Source: Acidovorax sp. 210-6 | Lineage (GTDB): Bacteria; Pseudomonadota; Gammaproteobacteria; Burkholderiales; Burkholderiaceae_C | Assembly (NCBI RefSeq): GCF_010020825.1 | Contig: NZ_JAACJE010000001.1 | Span: 2,542,001 to 2,606,000 of the forward strand | DNA length: 64,000 nucleotides | Direction: 5' to 3' | Shown: piece after piece, positions 36,989 to 47,458 of the stretch | Position numbering within the stretch: position 1 is the stretch's first letter | How the letters are laid out: every line of letters starts with the position of its first letter | The notes under the pieces: model-generated | Told to the model about the DNA's origin: nothing | Databases searched by the model: none | Seen by the model: only the letters and a program-made list of their open reading frames with translations | Program-made: the position numbers and the translations under genes

Positions 36989-37231
36989 TCAACGTGGCTT
37001 GCGCGGGCGCATGCCCATGGCTTCCTTCTGCTTGTTCACGCGGTCCTGTTTGCGTTTTTCTACCTTCTCCATGGCCTTGCGCTTGGTGTAGCCGGTGGAG
37101 TCGGCCCAGCCCCACCACAGCAGGGTCAAACCAAAAGGAACCAGTACCACCCACCAAGACCACTGGGCAACAGGGCCGATTTCGAGGTACTTCAGAAGCG
37201 CCAGAAGAATGCCTATGCCGAGCAGGTACAT
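36989..37231 (-). CDS. Small Trp-rich membrane protein (TIGR04438-like)
   Basis: This 80-residue protein has two hydrophobic segments (MYLLGIGILLALLKYLEIGP and WSWWVVLVPFGLTLLWWGWA) and a Lys/Arg-rich tail that begins TKRKAMEKVEKRKQDR. The tryptophan content and layout fit the small Trp-rich proteins found in Burkholderiales; the function is unknown. The ATG at 37231 has GAGG seven bases upstream, and a TTG at 37243 is a weaker choice. It is divergent from the cytochrome c gene. Confidence 0.8.
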   Translation of the reverse strand: MYLLGIGILLALLKYLEIGPVAQWSWWVVLVPFGLTLLWWGWADSTGYTKRKAMEKVEKRKQDRVNKQKEAMGMRPRKPR

Positions 37232-37260
37232 GATTTGCCTCAAATGTCGTCAGTATGGTT

Positions 37261-37289
37261 TTGTGGTTGTCAACCGTCTTCACTACAAT
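37261..37289 (+). promoter_or_regulatory. Sigma-70-like promoter of the cytochrome c gene
   Basis: TTGTGG and TACAAT are separated by 17 bp, and the cytochrome ATG lies 38 bases past the -10 box. The leader contains GAGGAA before the start. Confidence 0.5.
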
Positions 37290-37327
37290 CCCATTATCAG
37301 CAATGTAACCCAACCAGAGGAACCCCC

Positions 37328-37636
37328 ATGATGAAGCGTACCCTGATCGCCCTTGCCATGACCCTGTCCGTCGCTGCTCCAGCAATGGCCGACGAAGCGC
37401 TGGCCAAGTCCAAGAACTGCATGTCCTGCCACGCTGTCGACAAGAAGCTGGTGGGTCCTTCCTACAAGGACGTGGCCAAGAAGTACGCCGGCGACAAGGC
37501 CGCTGCGGATGCTTTGGCTACCAAGGTCATGAAGGGCACCAAGGGTGCTTGGGGTCCCGTGCCCATGCCCGCCAACCCCCAGGTCAACGAAGCCGAAGCC
37601 AAGAAGCTGGTGGCTTGGGTTCTGTCGCTGAAGTAA
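37328..37636 (+). CDS. Periplasmic class I cytochrome c (c551/c552 type)
   Basis: This is a 102-residue monohaem cytochrome. A signal peptide (MMKRTLIALAMTLSVAAPAM-A) is followed by the mature start DEALAKSKN, the haem motif CMSCH at residues 31-35 and the methionine ligand region WGPVPMPANPQV. The end KKLVAWVLSLK is typical of c551/c552. It can donate electrons to the cbb3 oxidase or other terminal enzymes. GAGGAA precedes the start. Two hairpin terminators follow. Confidence 0.94.
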   Translation: MMKRTLIALAMTLSVAAPAMADEALAKSKNCMSCHAVDKKLVGPSYKDVAKKYAGDKAAADALATKVMKGTKGAWGPVPMPANPQVNEAEAKKLVAWVLSLK

Positions 37637-37681
37637 TACTGCTTCACTCCAGCGCCCTCCGCTGCGGCGGAAGGCGCTTGG

Positions 37682-37718
37682 AAAAACCGCCGCAGCCTCT
37701 CCGGGCACGGCGGTTTTT
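37682..37718 (+). terminator. Intrinsic terminator of the cytochrome c gene
   Basis: AAAAACCGCCG and CGGCGGTTTTT pair over 11 bp around a 15-base loop, ending in a T-run 45 to 80 bases after the cytochrome stop. Confidence 0.85.
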
Positions 37719-37740
37719 CTTTGGACGGTCTCTGCAAAAA

Positions 37741-37774
37741 CACAAAGGGTGCCATGGGCACCCTTTGTGTTTTT
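37741..37774. terminator. Bidirectional terminator between cytochrome c and acs
   Basis: CACAAAGGGTGCC and GGCACCCTTTGTG form a perfect 13-bp stem around ATG. T-runs flank it on both strands, so it can end acs on the minus strand and catch readthrough from the cytochrome gene. Confidence 0.88.
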
Positions 37775-37805
37775 ACGCGCAGGCGCCTCATGGCGCCCTT
37801 CTGGA

Positions 37806-39800
<1,995 letters not shown>

Positions 39801-39871
39801 GGGTTGTCTCCTGAAGGTCGGTAAAAGCCCCGACACTGTCTGCGCCCGCACTTACATGCCACTGACTGAAT

Positions 39872-39955
39872 GAAACAACACCCTCCTGAGGCGCTTCGCA
39901 CCTTCCCCCCGCTCTGGCATCGCTGCGCGCTGCGGGCAGGGGGACGCTCCCAGCG
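39872..39955 (-). repeat. Repeat family B, copy 1
   Basis: About 80 bp containing CCTCCTGAGGCGCTTCGCAC, CCTTCCCCCCGCTCTGGCA and CGCTGCGCGCTGCGGGCAGG matches the reverse complement of 55728-55808. It lies in the acs to nitronate monooxygenase gap (39801-40050), which holds nothing else I can support. Confidence 0.8.
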
Positions 39956-40050
39956 CCCACACCTGGGAATGCTGGCGGCCCTTGCGCGGGAGCCCTGGCC
40001 TGGGGCGCGCCAGTTTCATGCGTCGTGTGCGCCGCCGTCCGCGGTTTGCA

Positions 40051-41010
40051 TCACTGTCCCAGCAGCCGCGCACGCGCAGCTTCGTATTCGCGGCGCAGCC
40101 GCGCCACCAGGTCGGCCGCGCTGGTGACCTCGTGGATCGCGCCAATCCCCTGGCCGCAGCCCCAGATGTCCTTCCAGGCCTTGGCGGCCGCGCCCCCACC
40201 AAAGTTCATCTTGCTTGGGTCGGATTCGGGCAGGTGCTCGGGATCCAGCCCGGCGGCGCGGATGGACGGCGCCAGGTAGTTGCCGTGCACGCCGGTGAAC
40301 AGGTTGCTGTAGATGATGTCGTCCGAAGTGCACTCGACAATGGCCTGTTTGTAGGCGTCGGCAGCGCGGGCTTCGTGCGTGGCAATGAAGGCCGAGCCGA
40401 TGTAGGCGAAATCGGCTCCCATGGCCTGCGCCGCCAGGATGGCACCGCCCGAGGCGATGGAGCCCGACAGCGCCAGCGGGCCGTCGAACCAGTCGCGGAT
40501 TTCCTGCACCAGCGCGAACGGGCTCTTGGTGCCCGCATGGCCACCGGCACCCGCAGCCACGGCAATCAGGCCGTCAGCGCCCTTTTCCACCGCCTTGCGA
40601 GCGAACTTGTTGTTGATGACATCGTGCAGCACGATGCCACCCCAGGCGTGCACCGCCTGGTTCACGTCCTCGCGCGCCCCCAGGCTGGTGATGACGATAG
40701 GCACCTTGTACTTGGCGCAGACCTGCATGTCGTGCTCCAGCCGGTCGTTGCTCTTGTGCACGATCTGGTTGATCGCGAAGGGCGCCGAAGGCCGGTCAGG
40801 GTTTGCCTTGTCCCAGGCGGCCAGGGTCTCGGTGATCTCGGCCAGCCATTCATCCAGCAGTTCGGCCGGGCGCGCATTGAGCGCGGGCATGGAGCCCACG
40901 ATGCCTGCCTTGCACTGCTCGATCACCAGCTTGGGGTTGCTGATGATGAACAGGGGTGAGCCGATGACGGGAAGCGTGGGCTTCTGCAATACCGGGGGCA
41001 AGGTGGACAT
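40051..41010 (-). CDS. Nitronate monooxygenase / 2-nitropropane dioxygenase family
   Basis: This is a 319-residue flavin-dependent TIM-barrel protein of the nitronate monooxygenase family. The FMN-binding segments AAGAGGHAGTKSPFALVQEI and LSGSIASGGAILAAQAMGAD are followed by FAYIGSAFIATHEARAADA. Members oxidise alkyl nitronates, and related enoyl reductases share the fold, so the substrate is uncertain. The ATG at 41010 has GGAG six bases away. A full dispersed-repeat copy lies just upstream. Confidence 0.88.
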   Translation of the reverse strand: MSTLPPVLQKPTLPVIGSPLFIISNPKLVIEQCKAGIVGSMPALNARPAELLDEWLAEITETLAAWDKANPDRPSAPFAINQIVHKSNDRLEHDMQVCAKYKVPIVITSLGAREDVNQAVHAWGGIVLHDVINNKFARKAVEKGADGLIAVAAGAGGHAGTKSPFALVQEIRDWFDGPLALSGSIASGGAILAAQAMGADFAYIGSAFIATHEARAADAYKQAIVECTSDDIIYSNLFTGVHGNYLAPSIRAAGLDPEHLPESDPSKMNFGGGAAAKAWKDIWGCGQGIGAIHEVTSAADLVARLRREYEAARARLLGQ

Positions 41011-41023
41011 GGCGGTCTCCATT

Positions 41024-41086
41024 GATTGGCAAATAGGCCCCCAGCGCTCTATTTATAAGCGCTGAACGCTATTATTTTTATAGCAT
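41024..41086 (+). repeat. Dispersed repeat family A, copy 7
   Basis: GGCAAATAGGCCCCCAGCGC is followed by TCTATTTATAAGCGCTGAAC and GCTATTATTTTTATAGC. It is one of the best preserved copies, between the nitronate monooxygenase start and the dehydrogenase stop. Confidence 0.85.
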
Positions 41087-41112
41087 CCTCGGTACTCTGG
41101 CGCCGAGGATGC
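41083..41112 (-). terminator. Hairpin after the acyl-CoA dehydrogenase gene
   Basis: GCATCCTCGG and CCGAGGATGC form a 10-bp stem with a ten-base loop, four bases past the dehydrogenase stop. No T-run follows; the end of repeat copy 7 abuts it. Confidence 0.55.
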
Positions 41113-41116
41113 TCGA

Positions 41117-42907
41117 TCAGAACAGGTCCAGTGGCAGCGCAGTCACGCTGTCTGCGCCTTCCACGATCCCGTCGCGCAGGCCTTGCGCACGCACCAGGAT
41201 GTGCTCGGCATAGAACTGTGCCGTGGCGATCTTGGCACGCATGAAGGCTTCGTCCTGTCCCTTTTGCAACAGCTCCTGCGCCACCAGCAGCGCGCGGCCC
41301 ATCTGCCAGCCCGCCACCAAGTTGCCTGCCAGCATGAGATAGGGCACGCTGCCTGCGTACACGGCGTTGGGCGATGCCTTGGCGCTGCTGCAGACAAAGT
41401 CCACCACGTCCAGGTAGGCCTTGCGTGCGGCCGCCAGGCGGCGTGCCACGGCCTGGGCCGCGGGCGTGCCGCTGGCAGTCAGCTCCGCTTCGGTCTTTTC
41501 GATCTGCGCGGCAATGGCTCGGGCCGTCTGACCGCCGTCGCGCGTGGTCTTGCGGCCCACCAGGTCGTTGGCCTGGATGGCCGTGGTGCCTTCGTAAATG
41601 GTCAGGATCTTGGCGTCGCGGTAGTACTGGGCGGCGCCCGTTTCCTCAATGAAGCCCATGCCGCCATGCACCTGCACGCCCAGGCTCGCGACTTCCAGGC
41701 TCATTTCGGTGCTGTAGCCCTTGACCAGCGGCACCATGAATTCGTAGAAAGTGGCGTTGTCCTTGCGCACCTGCGCATCAGGGTGGTGGTGCGCAGCGTC
41801 GTAGGCCGCTGCGGCCGTGCTGGCCATGGCGCGGCAGGCCTCGGTGGTGGCGCGCATGGTCATGAGCATGCGGCGCACGTCCGGGTGGTGGATGATGGCG
41901 GCGCTGGCAGCCACGCTGCCGTCCACGGGGCGGCTCTGCACGCGGTCGCGGGCGTACTGCACGGCCTTCTGGTAGGCGCGCTCGGCAATGGCGATGCCCT
42001 GGATGCCCACGCCGTAGCGCGCAGCATTCATCATGATGAACATGTACTCGAGGCCACGGTTTTCCTGGCCCACCAGGTAGCCCACGGCGCCGCCATGGTC
42101 GCCAAACTGCAGCACGGCCGTGGGGCTGGCCTTGATGCCCATCTTGTGCTCGATGCTGACGCAGTGCACGTCGTTGCGCGCGCCCAGGCTGCCGTCCTGG
42201 TTCACCATGAATTTGGGCACCACGAACAGACTGATGCCCTTGACGCCCTCGGGCGCACCCGCCACACGGGCCAGCACCAGATGGACGATGTTCTCGGCCA
42301 TGTCGTGCTCACCCCAGGTGATGAAAATCTTGGTGCCGAAAATCTTGTAGGTGCCGTCAGGCTGCGGATCGGCCTTGGTACGCACCAGTGCCAGATCAGA
42401 GCCCGCCTGGGGCTCGGTCAGGTTCATGGTGCCAGTCCATTGGCCGGAGATGAGTTTCTCCAGGTAAATGGCCTTGAGTTCGTCGCTGCCCGCCGTCAGC
42501 AGCGCCTCGATGGCGCCATCGGTCAGCAGCGGGCACAGGGCAAAGCTCATGTTGGAGCTGTTGAGCATCTCCATGCAGGCCGCGCCGATGGTTTTGGGCA
42601 GGCCCTGGCCACCGAAGTCCTGCGGGTGCTGCAGGCCCTGCCAGCCGCCTTCGGTGAGCTGGTGAAAGGCGTCCTTGAAGCCTGGCGTCGCCGTGACCAC
42701 GCCGTCCTTCCAGGACGAGGGGTTCTTGTCTCCCTCGAAGTTCAGCGGAGCCAGCACGCCCTCGGTGAACTTGGCGCACTCTTCGAGCACCGCGGCGGCG
42801 GTGTCCAGGCCAGCATCCTCAAAGCCTGGGATTTGTGCGACCTGTTCGATGTGGGCCAGATGCTGCATGTTGAACAGCATATCCTTGATGGGGGCATGAT
42901 AAGACAT
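41117..42907 (-). CDS. Acyl-CoA dehydrogenase with extra C-terminal domain (DmdC-like)
   Basis: This is a 596-residue dehydrogenase, about 200 residues longer than typical acyl-CoA dehydrogenases. It has an N-terminal cap (MSYHAPIKDMLFNMQHLAHI), the FAD domain with GTMNLTEPQAGSDLALVRTK and KIFITWGEHDMAENIVHLVL, the GVQVHGGMGFIEETGAAQYY segment, and the extra helical C-terminal domain of 3-methylmercaptopropionyl-CoA dehydrogenase-like enzymes. The substrate is probably a long or modified acyl-CoA. It starts 23 bp after the hemerythrin gene and shares its strand with etfBA, its likely electron acceptor. Confidence 0.92.
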   Translation of the reverse strand: MSYHAPIKDMLFNMQHLAHIEQVAQIPGFEDAGLDTAAAVLEECAKFTEGVLAPLNFEGDKNPSSWKDGVVTATPGFKDAFHQLTEGGWQGLQHPQDFGGQGLPKTIGAACMEMLNSSNMSFALCPLLTDGAIEALLTAGSDELKAIYLEKLISGQWTGTMNLTEPQAGSDLALVRTKADPQPDGTYKIFGTKIFITWGEHDMAENIVHLVLARVAGAPEGVKGISLFVVPKFMVNQDGSLGARNDVHCVSIEHKMGIKASPTAVLQFGDHGGAVGYLVGQENRGLEYMFIMMNAARYGVGIQGIAIAERAYQKAVQYARDRVQSRPVDGSVAASAAIIHHPDVRRMLMTMRATTEACRAMASTAAAAYDAAHHHPDAQVRKDNATFYEFMVPLVKGYSTEMSLEVASLGVQVHGGMGFIEETGAAQYYRDAKILTIYEGTTAIQANDLVGRKTTRDGGQTARAIAAQIEKTEAELTASGTPAAQAVARRLAAARKAYLDVVDFVCSSAKASPNAVYAGSVPYLMLAGNLVAGWQMGRALLVAQELLQKGQDEAFMRAKIATAQFYAEHILVRAQGLRDGIVEGADSVTALPLDLF

Positions 42908-42930
42908 AGTTCTCGCGCGCAAAAACGCGC

Positions 42931-43374
42931 CTAGTGAAGCGATTGGTAGAGAGGATAGAGTTCTGCCTCTTCGCGACGGATACGGTCGCCAAGAAGCTTT
43001 CCGATGTCGTCCAGTGCAGCACGCACCCCGACAAAATCGATGTCTGCGTCGGCCGTCGCAGTGTAGGTTTCCACAAAACGCACAGCAGCATCCCCGATGC
43101 CGCCCATCTCGGCCTTGTAGCCGTTGACCATCTGATACGCCTGCTGGTTGCCTTGCGCCTTCAGCTCCTGCCTCAGGAAGGTGTACAGCTTGATGGCTTC
43201 CTGCAGCAGGTGTGGTACCAGCAATGCCTTGAAATCGACCAAGGCATGCTTGAACGCACCAGGGTCTTCAGCCTCAGCACAATGCTTGAGCCGCCCGAAA
43301 GCTTGCAGTAGTTGCCGGTGATCGTTCACCAGCCCTTGCACCAAAGCAGAATGGTGCGGGACGCCTGTCACCAT
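42931..43374 (-). CDS. Hemerythrin-domain protein
   Basis: This 147-residue protein has a hemerythrin-like four-helix domain with metal-ligand candidates in NDHRQLLQAF, the VPHLLQEAIK helix and RIRREEAELYPLY. Such proteins bind di-iron and sense or store oxygen or nitric oxide; stand-alone forms can also act in iron repair. AAGGAGA lies six bases before the ATG. It lies between etfA and the acyl-CoA dehydrogenase gene on the same strand. Confidence 0.85.
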   Translation of the reverse strand: MVTGVPHHSALVQGLVNDHRQLLQAFGRLKHCAEAEDPGAFKHALVDFKALLVPHLLQEAIKLYTFLRQELKAQGNQQAYQMVNGYKAEMGGIGDAAVRFVETYTATADADIDFVGVRAALDDIGKLLGDRIRREEAELYPLYQSLH

Positions 43375-43412
43375 GTGATCTCCTTGAGCGAAGAAGCCAC
43401 CGTGCCGCGTTC

Positions 43413-43451
43413 GTCGCCCTTTGGGCCCCGAGAGGAGCCCAAGGGGGCGAC
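43413..43451 (-). terminator. Hairpin between etfA and the hemerythrin gene
   Basis: GTCGCCC and GGGCGAC, extended by TTGGGC and GCCCAA, form an imperfect stem-loop eight bases after the etfA stop. It may cause partial termination of etfBA. Confidence 0.5.
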
Positions 43452-43458
43452 GCAGGAC

Positions 43459-44391
43459 TTACAAGGCCTTGACCAGTTCCGGCACGGCCGCGAACAGGTC
43501 GGCTTCCAGGCCGTAGTCGGCCACGCTGAAGATCGGCGCTTCGGGGTCCTTGTTGATCGCAACGATCACCTTGGAGTCCTTCATGCCAGCCAAGTGCTGG
43601 ATAGCGCCCGAGATGCCTGCAGCGATGTAAAGCTGCGGCGCCACGATCTTGCCGGTCTGGCCGACCTGCAGATCGTTGGGTGCGTAGCCAGCGTCCACCG
43701 CTGCGCGCGATGCGCCGATGGCCGCGCCCAGTTTGTCAGCCAGGGGGGTCATCACTTCGTTGAACTTCTCGGCGCTGCCCAGGGCACGGCCACCGGAGAC
43801 GATGATCTTGGCGGCGGTCAGCTCGGGGCGGTCGCTCTTGGTCACTTCGCGGCCGGCAAAGCTGCTCTTGCCCGAATCGGCCACAGCGGCCACCGATTCC
43901 ACGGCGGCGCTGCCACCCGTGGCGGCTGCGGCATCGAAGCCCGTGGTGCGCACGGTGATGACCTTGACGGCGTCAGCGCTTTGCACGGTGGCGATGGCGT
44001 TGCCGGCGTAGATGGGGCGCTCGAAGGTGTCGGCGCTGCCCACCTTGGTGATCTCGCTGATCTGGGCCACGTCGAGCTTGGCGGCCACGCGCGGCGCCAC
44101 GTTCTTGCCGCCTGCGGTGGCGGGGAACAGGATGTGGCTGTAGTTGCCAGCGATGGCAAGCACCTGGGCGGCGACGTTCTCGGCCAGGCCGTCCTTGAGG
44201 CTGGCGCCGTCGGCGTGGATCACCTTGGACACACCGGCGATCTGGGCTGCGGCCTGGGCGGCGGCTGCGGCGCCCTCACCGGCGACCAGCACATGCACGT
44301 CGCCGCCGCAGGCCTTGGCTGCGGTGACGGTGTTGAGCGTGGCGCCCTTGAGGCTGGCGTTGTCGTGTTCTGCAATGACGAGTGCGGTCAT
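43459..44391 (-). CDS. etfA: Electron transfer flavoprotein alpha subunit
   Basis: EtfA binds FAD and, with EtfB, carries electrons from acyl-CoA dehydrogenases to the ETF-ubiquinone oxidoreductase. The 310-residue protein shows the C-terminal FAD-binding domain: [33 protein letters not shown], and [20 protein letters not shown]. It starts 20 bp after etfB. No ETF dehydrogenase is encoded here. The window contains two acyl-CoA dehydrogenases that could use it. Confidence 0.97.
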   Translation of the reverse strand: MTALVIAEHDNASLKGATLNTVTAAKACGGDVHVLVAGEGAAAAAQAAAQIAGVSKVIHADGASLKDGLAENVAAQVLAIAGNYSHILFPATAGGKNVAPRVAAKLDVAQISEITKVGSADTFERPIYAGNAIATVQSADAVKVITVRTTGFDAAAATGGSAAVESVAAVADSGKSSFAGREVTKSDRPELTAAKIIVSGGRALGSAEKFNEVMTPLADKLGAAIGASRAAVDAGYAPNDLQVGQTGKIVAPQLYIAAGISGAIQHLAGMKDSKVIVAINKDPEAPIFSVADYGLEADLFAAVPELVKAL

Positions 44392-44411
44392 GGGTATTAC
44401 TCCTTCGGGCC

Positions 44412-45161
44412 TCAGATGACTTTGGCTTCGTTCTTGAGCTTGTCCACCAGCGTGGCGACGTCGGGCACCTTGATGCCGGCGCTGCGCTTGGGCGGCTCAG
44501 CCACTTTCAGGGTCTTGATGCGCGGGGCCACATCCACGCCCAGGTCGGCCGGCTTGACGGTGTCGAGCGGCTTCTTCTTGGCCTTCATGATGTTGGGCAG
44601 GGTGACGTAGCGCGGCTCGTTCAGGCGCAGGTCGGTGGTGACCACGGCGGGCAGGCTCAGTTGCACGGTCTCCAGGCCGCCATCGACTTCGCGCGTCACG
44701 CTGGCCTTGCCGTCCGCCACTTCGACCTTGGAGGCGAAGGTGGCCTGGGGCAGGTCGCACAGTGCGGCGAGCATCTGGCCGGTCTGGTTGGAATCGTCAT
44801 CGATGGCTTGTTTGCCCAGGATGATCAGGCCGGGCTGCTCTTTATCGACCAGGGCCTTGAGCAGCTTGGCCACGGCCAGGGGCTGCAGCTCGGCATCGGT
44901 CTCGACCAGGATGCCGCGATCGGCTCCGATGGCCATGGCAGTGCGCAGGGTTTCCTGGCACTTGTCCACACCACAGGAGACGGCGATGACCTCGGTCACC
45001 ACGCCTTTTTCCTTCAGGCGCACGGCCTCTTCGACGGCGATTTCGTCAAAGGGGTTCATGCTCATCTTGACGTTGGCGATGTCCACGCCCGTGCCGTCCG
45101 AATTCACACGGACCTTCACGTTGTAGTCCACCACGCGCTTGACAGGGACCAAAACCTTCAT
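44412..45161 (-). CDS. etfB: Electron transfer flavoprotein beta subunit
   Basis: EtfB is the AMP-binding partner of EtfA. The 249-residue protein begins [20 protein letters not shown] and has the conserved [18 protein letters not shown] and the loop [13 protein letters not shown] used for docking acyl-CoA dehydrogenases. It is the first gene of etfBA. A LiuR-like operator candidate lies 26 bases upstream, so it may be co-regulated with the carboxylase operon at 18-28 kb. Confidence 0.97.
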   Translation of the reverse strand: MKVLVPVKRVVDYNVKVRVNSDGTGVDIANVKMSMNPFDEIAVEEAVRLKEKGVVTEVIAVSCGVDKCQETLRTAMAIGADRGILVETDAELQPLAVAKLLKALVDKEQPGLIILGKQAIDDDSNQTGQMLAALCDLPQATFASKVEVADGKASVTREVDGGLETVQLSLPAVVTTDLRLNEPRYVTLPNIMKAKKKPLDTVKPADLGVDVAPRIKTLKVAEPPKRSAGIKVPDVATLVDKLKNEAKVI

Positions 45162-45186
45162 TGCTGCGGCTCCTAGGGTTGATTAA

Positions 45187-45202
45187 TTGACGTTACGTAA
45201 AC
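45187..45202 (-). promoter_or_regulatory. LiuR-like operator candidate before etfB
   Basis: TTGACGTTACGTAAAC shares TTGACGTTA and the following CGT with the palindrome at 18287-18301 and contains the 8-bp palindrome TTACGTAA. It is about 26 bases upstream of etfB. Confidence 0.55.
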
Positions 45203-45267
45203 CCAGACATTCTATGCCGCAGTGCAACGAAATGGCGGCGAACAGTGTCAGGTTGTAGATTTATAAA

Positions 45268-45283
45268 AACGAACGATCGTGCT
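45268..45283. promoter_or_regulatory. Second palindrome candidate upstream of etfB
   Basis: AACGAACGATCGTGCT holds the perfect palindrome ACGATCGT inside CGAACGATCGTGC, a pattern seen in TetR-type operators of fatty acid genes. It is 107 to 122 bases upstream of etfB. The function is unknown. Confidence 0.35.
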
Positions 45284-45360
45284 TTTTCGAGATTATAGGA
45301 CAGCCACGCCCCTTGTCCAGCGATTTTTGTCACCCGCCGGACGCCCCCGGCTGGCACCAC

Positions 45361-46647
45361 TCAGTGGGGGGCAGCGAGGGGCTGCGTGACGTGCACCACA
45401 CGCTGCGGATACGGGATATCAATGTGATGCGCGCGCAAAGTCTGCAAGATGGCGACGTTGATCTGCGAGCGCAGCCCCAATTGGCCGTTCTGTGGATCGG
45501 CAATCCAGTAGCCCACGGTGAATTCCAGTCCATCGGCGCCGAAATTCGAGAGCGCCACACTGGGACCCGGCTCGCGCAACACACGCTCGCAACGCAGCGT
45601 CGCCTCCAGCAGCAAACGCATGACCTGATCCACGTCGCTGTCGTAAGCGACACTGACCACCGTGGAGGCCCAGACACGCGGGTCTGCCAGCGAGAGGTTT
45701 TCCACCCTGCTGGTGATGATCATCTCGTTGGGCACAATGGACTCGCGGCCCGCCAGCGAGCGAATCACGGTGTAGCGTGTCTTGATGTCGGTGACGATGC
45801 CCTCGAAGTTGTCCACGCGCACGTTGTCGCCAATGCGCAAGCTGCGCTCCGCGAGGATGACGAAGCCGCTCACATAGTTGGCCGCCAGCTTCTGCAGGCC
45901 AAAGCCGATGCCCACACCGATGGCCCCGCCCAGCACGGAGAGGGCCGTCAGATCGATGCCCACCGCCGAAAGCCCGACGATCAAGCCCACAAACATCAGC
46001 AATGCGCGCGTTGCGTTGCTGACGGCCTTGCGCAAGGACAGATCCCCGCCAACCGCCGAGCGCAACAACCGGGACTCTATGGCGGCAGAGATCCAGAGTG
46101 ACAACAGCAGCACCACGCCCGCAGTGAGCGCCCCTTCGATCAACGTGCGCAGCGAGAGCGTGGAGCCGCCCACCTTCCAGGTGATCTGCTCCAGTTCCTG
46201 CAACACCAGCGGCAGCAAGCCGGTCACCCACAGCACCATGGCCAGCCAGACCAGCCAAGAAATGCTGCGCTCCACGGGTCTGACCCAAGTTGCCTGCGGA
46301 AAGGCCACCTGCAGCACCTTGACCCCCACACGTATGACCGCCAACGCCACCAGCACCGGAATGACGACCACCCATACGGCAGATGGCACCCATTGTTGCA
46401 GCAGGGTCTTGGCCAGGTAGCCAAAGGCCAGCAGCAGCAAGGGAAACAGCGCGCCGTCCACAACGCTGCGACCGAAAAGAATGGAGTTGGATGTCTTGAG
46501 CCCACGCCTGAGCAAGGCGACCAGCGCCCACGCCAGCCCCAGACAAACCAGCAAGGCGCCCAACTCAATGAGCACCGTGGGCTTCGTGAATGCGGCAAAC
46601 CAAGCGTCAAACCCGTCCACCACGGGCGAATGCACCTTCCCCGCCAT
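45361..46647 (-). CDS. MscS-family mechanosensitive channel
   Basis: This 428-residue protein has about five membrane helices, then the MscS core. The pore helix is Gly/Ala-rich (GGAIGVGIGFGLQKLAANYV), followed by the beta domain SLRIGDNVRVDNFEGIVTDI and the C-terminal alpha/beta domain. Such channels open under membrane tension and release solutes on osmotic downshock. The ATG at 46647 overlaps the hydratase stop by one base (TGATG). Longer frames upstream only shadow the hydratase gene. Confidence 0.92.
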   Translation of the reverse strand: MAGKVHSPVVDGFDAWFAAFTKPTVLIELGALLVCLGLAWALVALLRRGLKTSNSILFGRSVVDGALFPLLLLAFGYLAKTLLQQWVPSAVWVVVIPVLVALAVIRVGVKVLQVAFPQATWVRPVERSISWLVWLAMVLWVTGLLPLVLQELEQITWKVGGSTLSLRTLIEGALTAGVVLLLSLWISAAIESRLLRSAVGGDLSLRKAVSNATRALLMFVGLIVGLSAVGIDLTALSVLGGAIGVGIGFGLQKLAANYVSGFVILAERSLRIGDNVRVDNFEGIVTDIKTRYTVIRSLAGRESIVPNEMIITSRVENLSLADPRVWASTVVSVAYDSDVDQVMRLLLEATLRCERVLREPGPSVALSNFGADGLEFTVGYWIADPQNGQLGLRSQINVAILQTLRAHHIDIPYPQRVVHVTQPLAAPH

Positions 46648-47447
46648 CAGCACTTCCAATCGGGCTTGCGCTTCTCGGCAAAAGCGCGTGCGCCCTCTTG
46701 GGCGGCGGCATCCATCATGTTGACGGCCATGGTCTGGCCCGCGAGCTGGTAGGCAGCCTCCAGACCCAGCTCGCGCTGGCGATACACCAGGGCCTTGCCC
46801 ATGGCGACGGCAACGCGCGGCTTCTCCAGGATGGACTGCACGAGCTGCTCCACCTCCGCATCGAGCGCCTGGAGGGACACCACCCGGTTGACCAAGCCCT
46901 CCTGCTTTGCGGTGGCGGCATCGATGAAGTCGCCTGTGAGCAGCATTTCCATGGCGCGCTTGGCAGGCACGTTGCGCACCAGCGGCACGCTGGGCGTGGA
47001 ACAGAACAGGCCATAGTGGATGCCACTGGTGGCAAAGCTGGCGCAGTCTGCCGCCACGGCCAGATCGCACTGCGCCACCAACTGGCATCCTGCCGCCGTG
47101 GCCATGCCGTGCACACGCGCAATCACCGGCACGGGCAGCTTGTGCAGCGAAAGCATGACGCGCGAGCACTGCGCAAAAAGCTGCTGGTACCAGTCCAGCT
47201 CGGGGTACTGGGCCATGTCCTTGAGGTTGTGGCCTGCGCAGAAGGCTTTGCCCGCTGCCGCGAGCACCACCACGCGCAGCGACTCGTCCTGCGCCAGTGC
47301 ATCGATCGCCTCCTGCAAGGCAGCGAGCATTTCCCCGCCCAATGCATTGAAGCGGGCGGGATCATTGAGCGTGATCGTGGCCACGCCACGCGCATCACGC
47401 GCGACCTGCACCAGGTCGGAAGAAGCTGTGTTGCGGCTTGCAGTCAT
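46647..47447 (-). CDS. Enoyl-CoA hydratase family protein (ECHDC3-like)
   Basis: This 266-residue crotonase-fold protein has the segments GKAFCAGHNLKDM and GMATAAGCQLVAQCDLAVAA. The GHNLKDM variant and the length resemble the ECHDC3-type subgroup, whose substrate is not settled. It lies between the deacetylase-like gene (11-bp gap) and mscS (1-base overlap) on one strand, so the three are probably co-transcribed. Confidence 0.88.
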   Translation of the reverse strand: MTASRNTASSDLVQVARDARGVATITLNDPARFNALGGEMLAALQEAIDALAQDESLRVVVLAAAGKAFCAGHNLKDMAQYPELDWYQQLFAQCSRVMLSLHKLPVPVIARVHGMATAAGCQLVAQCDLAVAADCASFATSGIHYGLFCSTPSVPLVRNVPAKRAMEMLLTGDFIDAATAKQEGLVNRVVSLQALDAEVEQLVQSILEKPRVAVAMGKALVYRQRELGLEAAYQLAGQTMAVNMMDAAAQEGARAFAEKRKPDWKC

Positions 47448-47458
47448 GGGAGAAGTCG

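Noticed and set aside
45361-47169. A 602-codon frame that would extend MscS upstream
   Set aside because: The first 174 codons shadow the enoyl-CoA hydratase gene in another frame. The MscS start overlaps the hydratase stop as TGATG.
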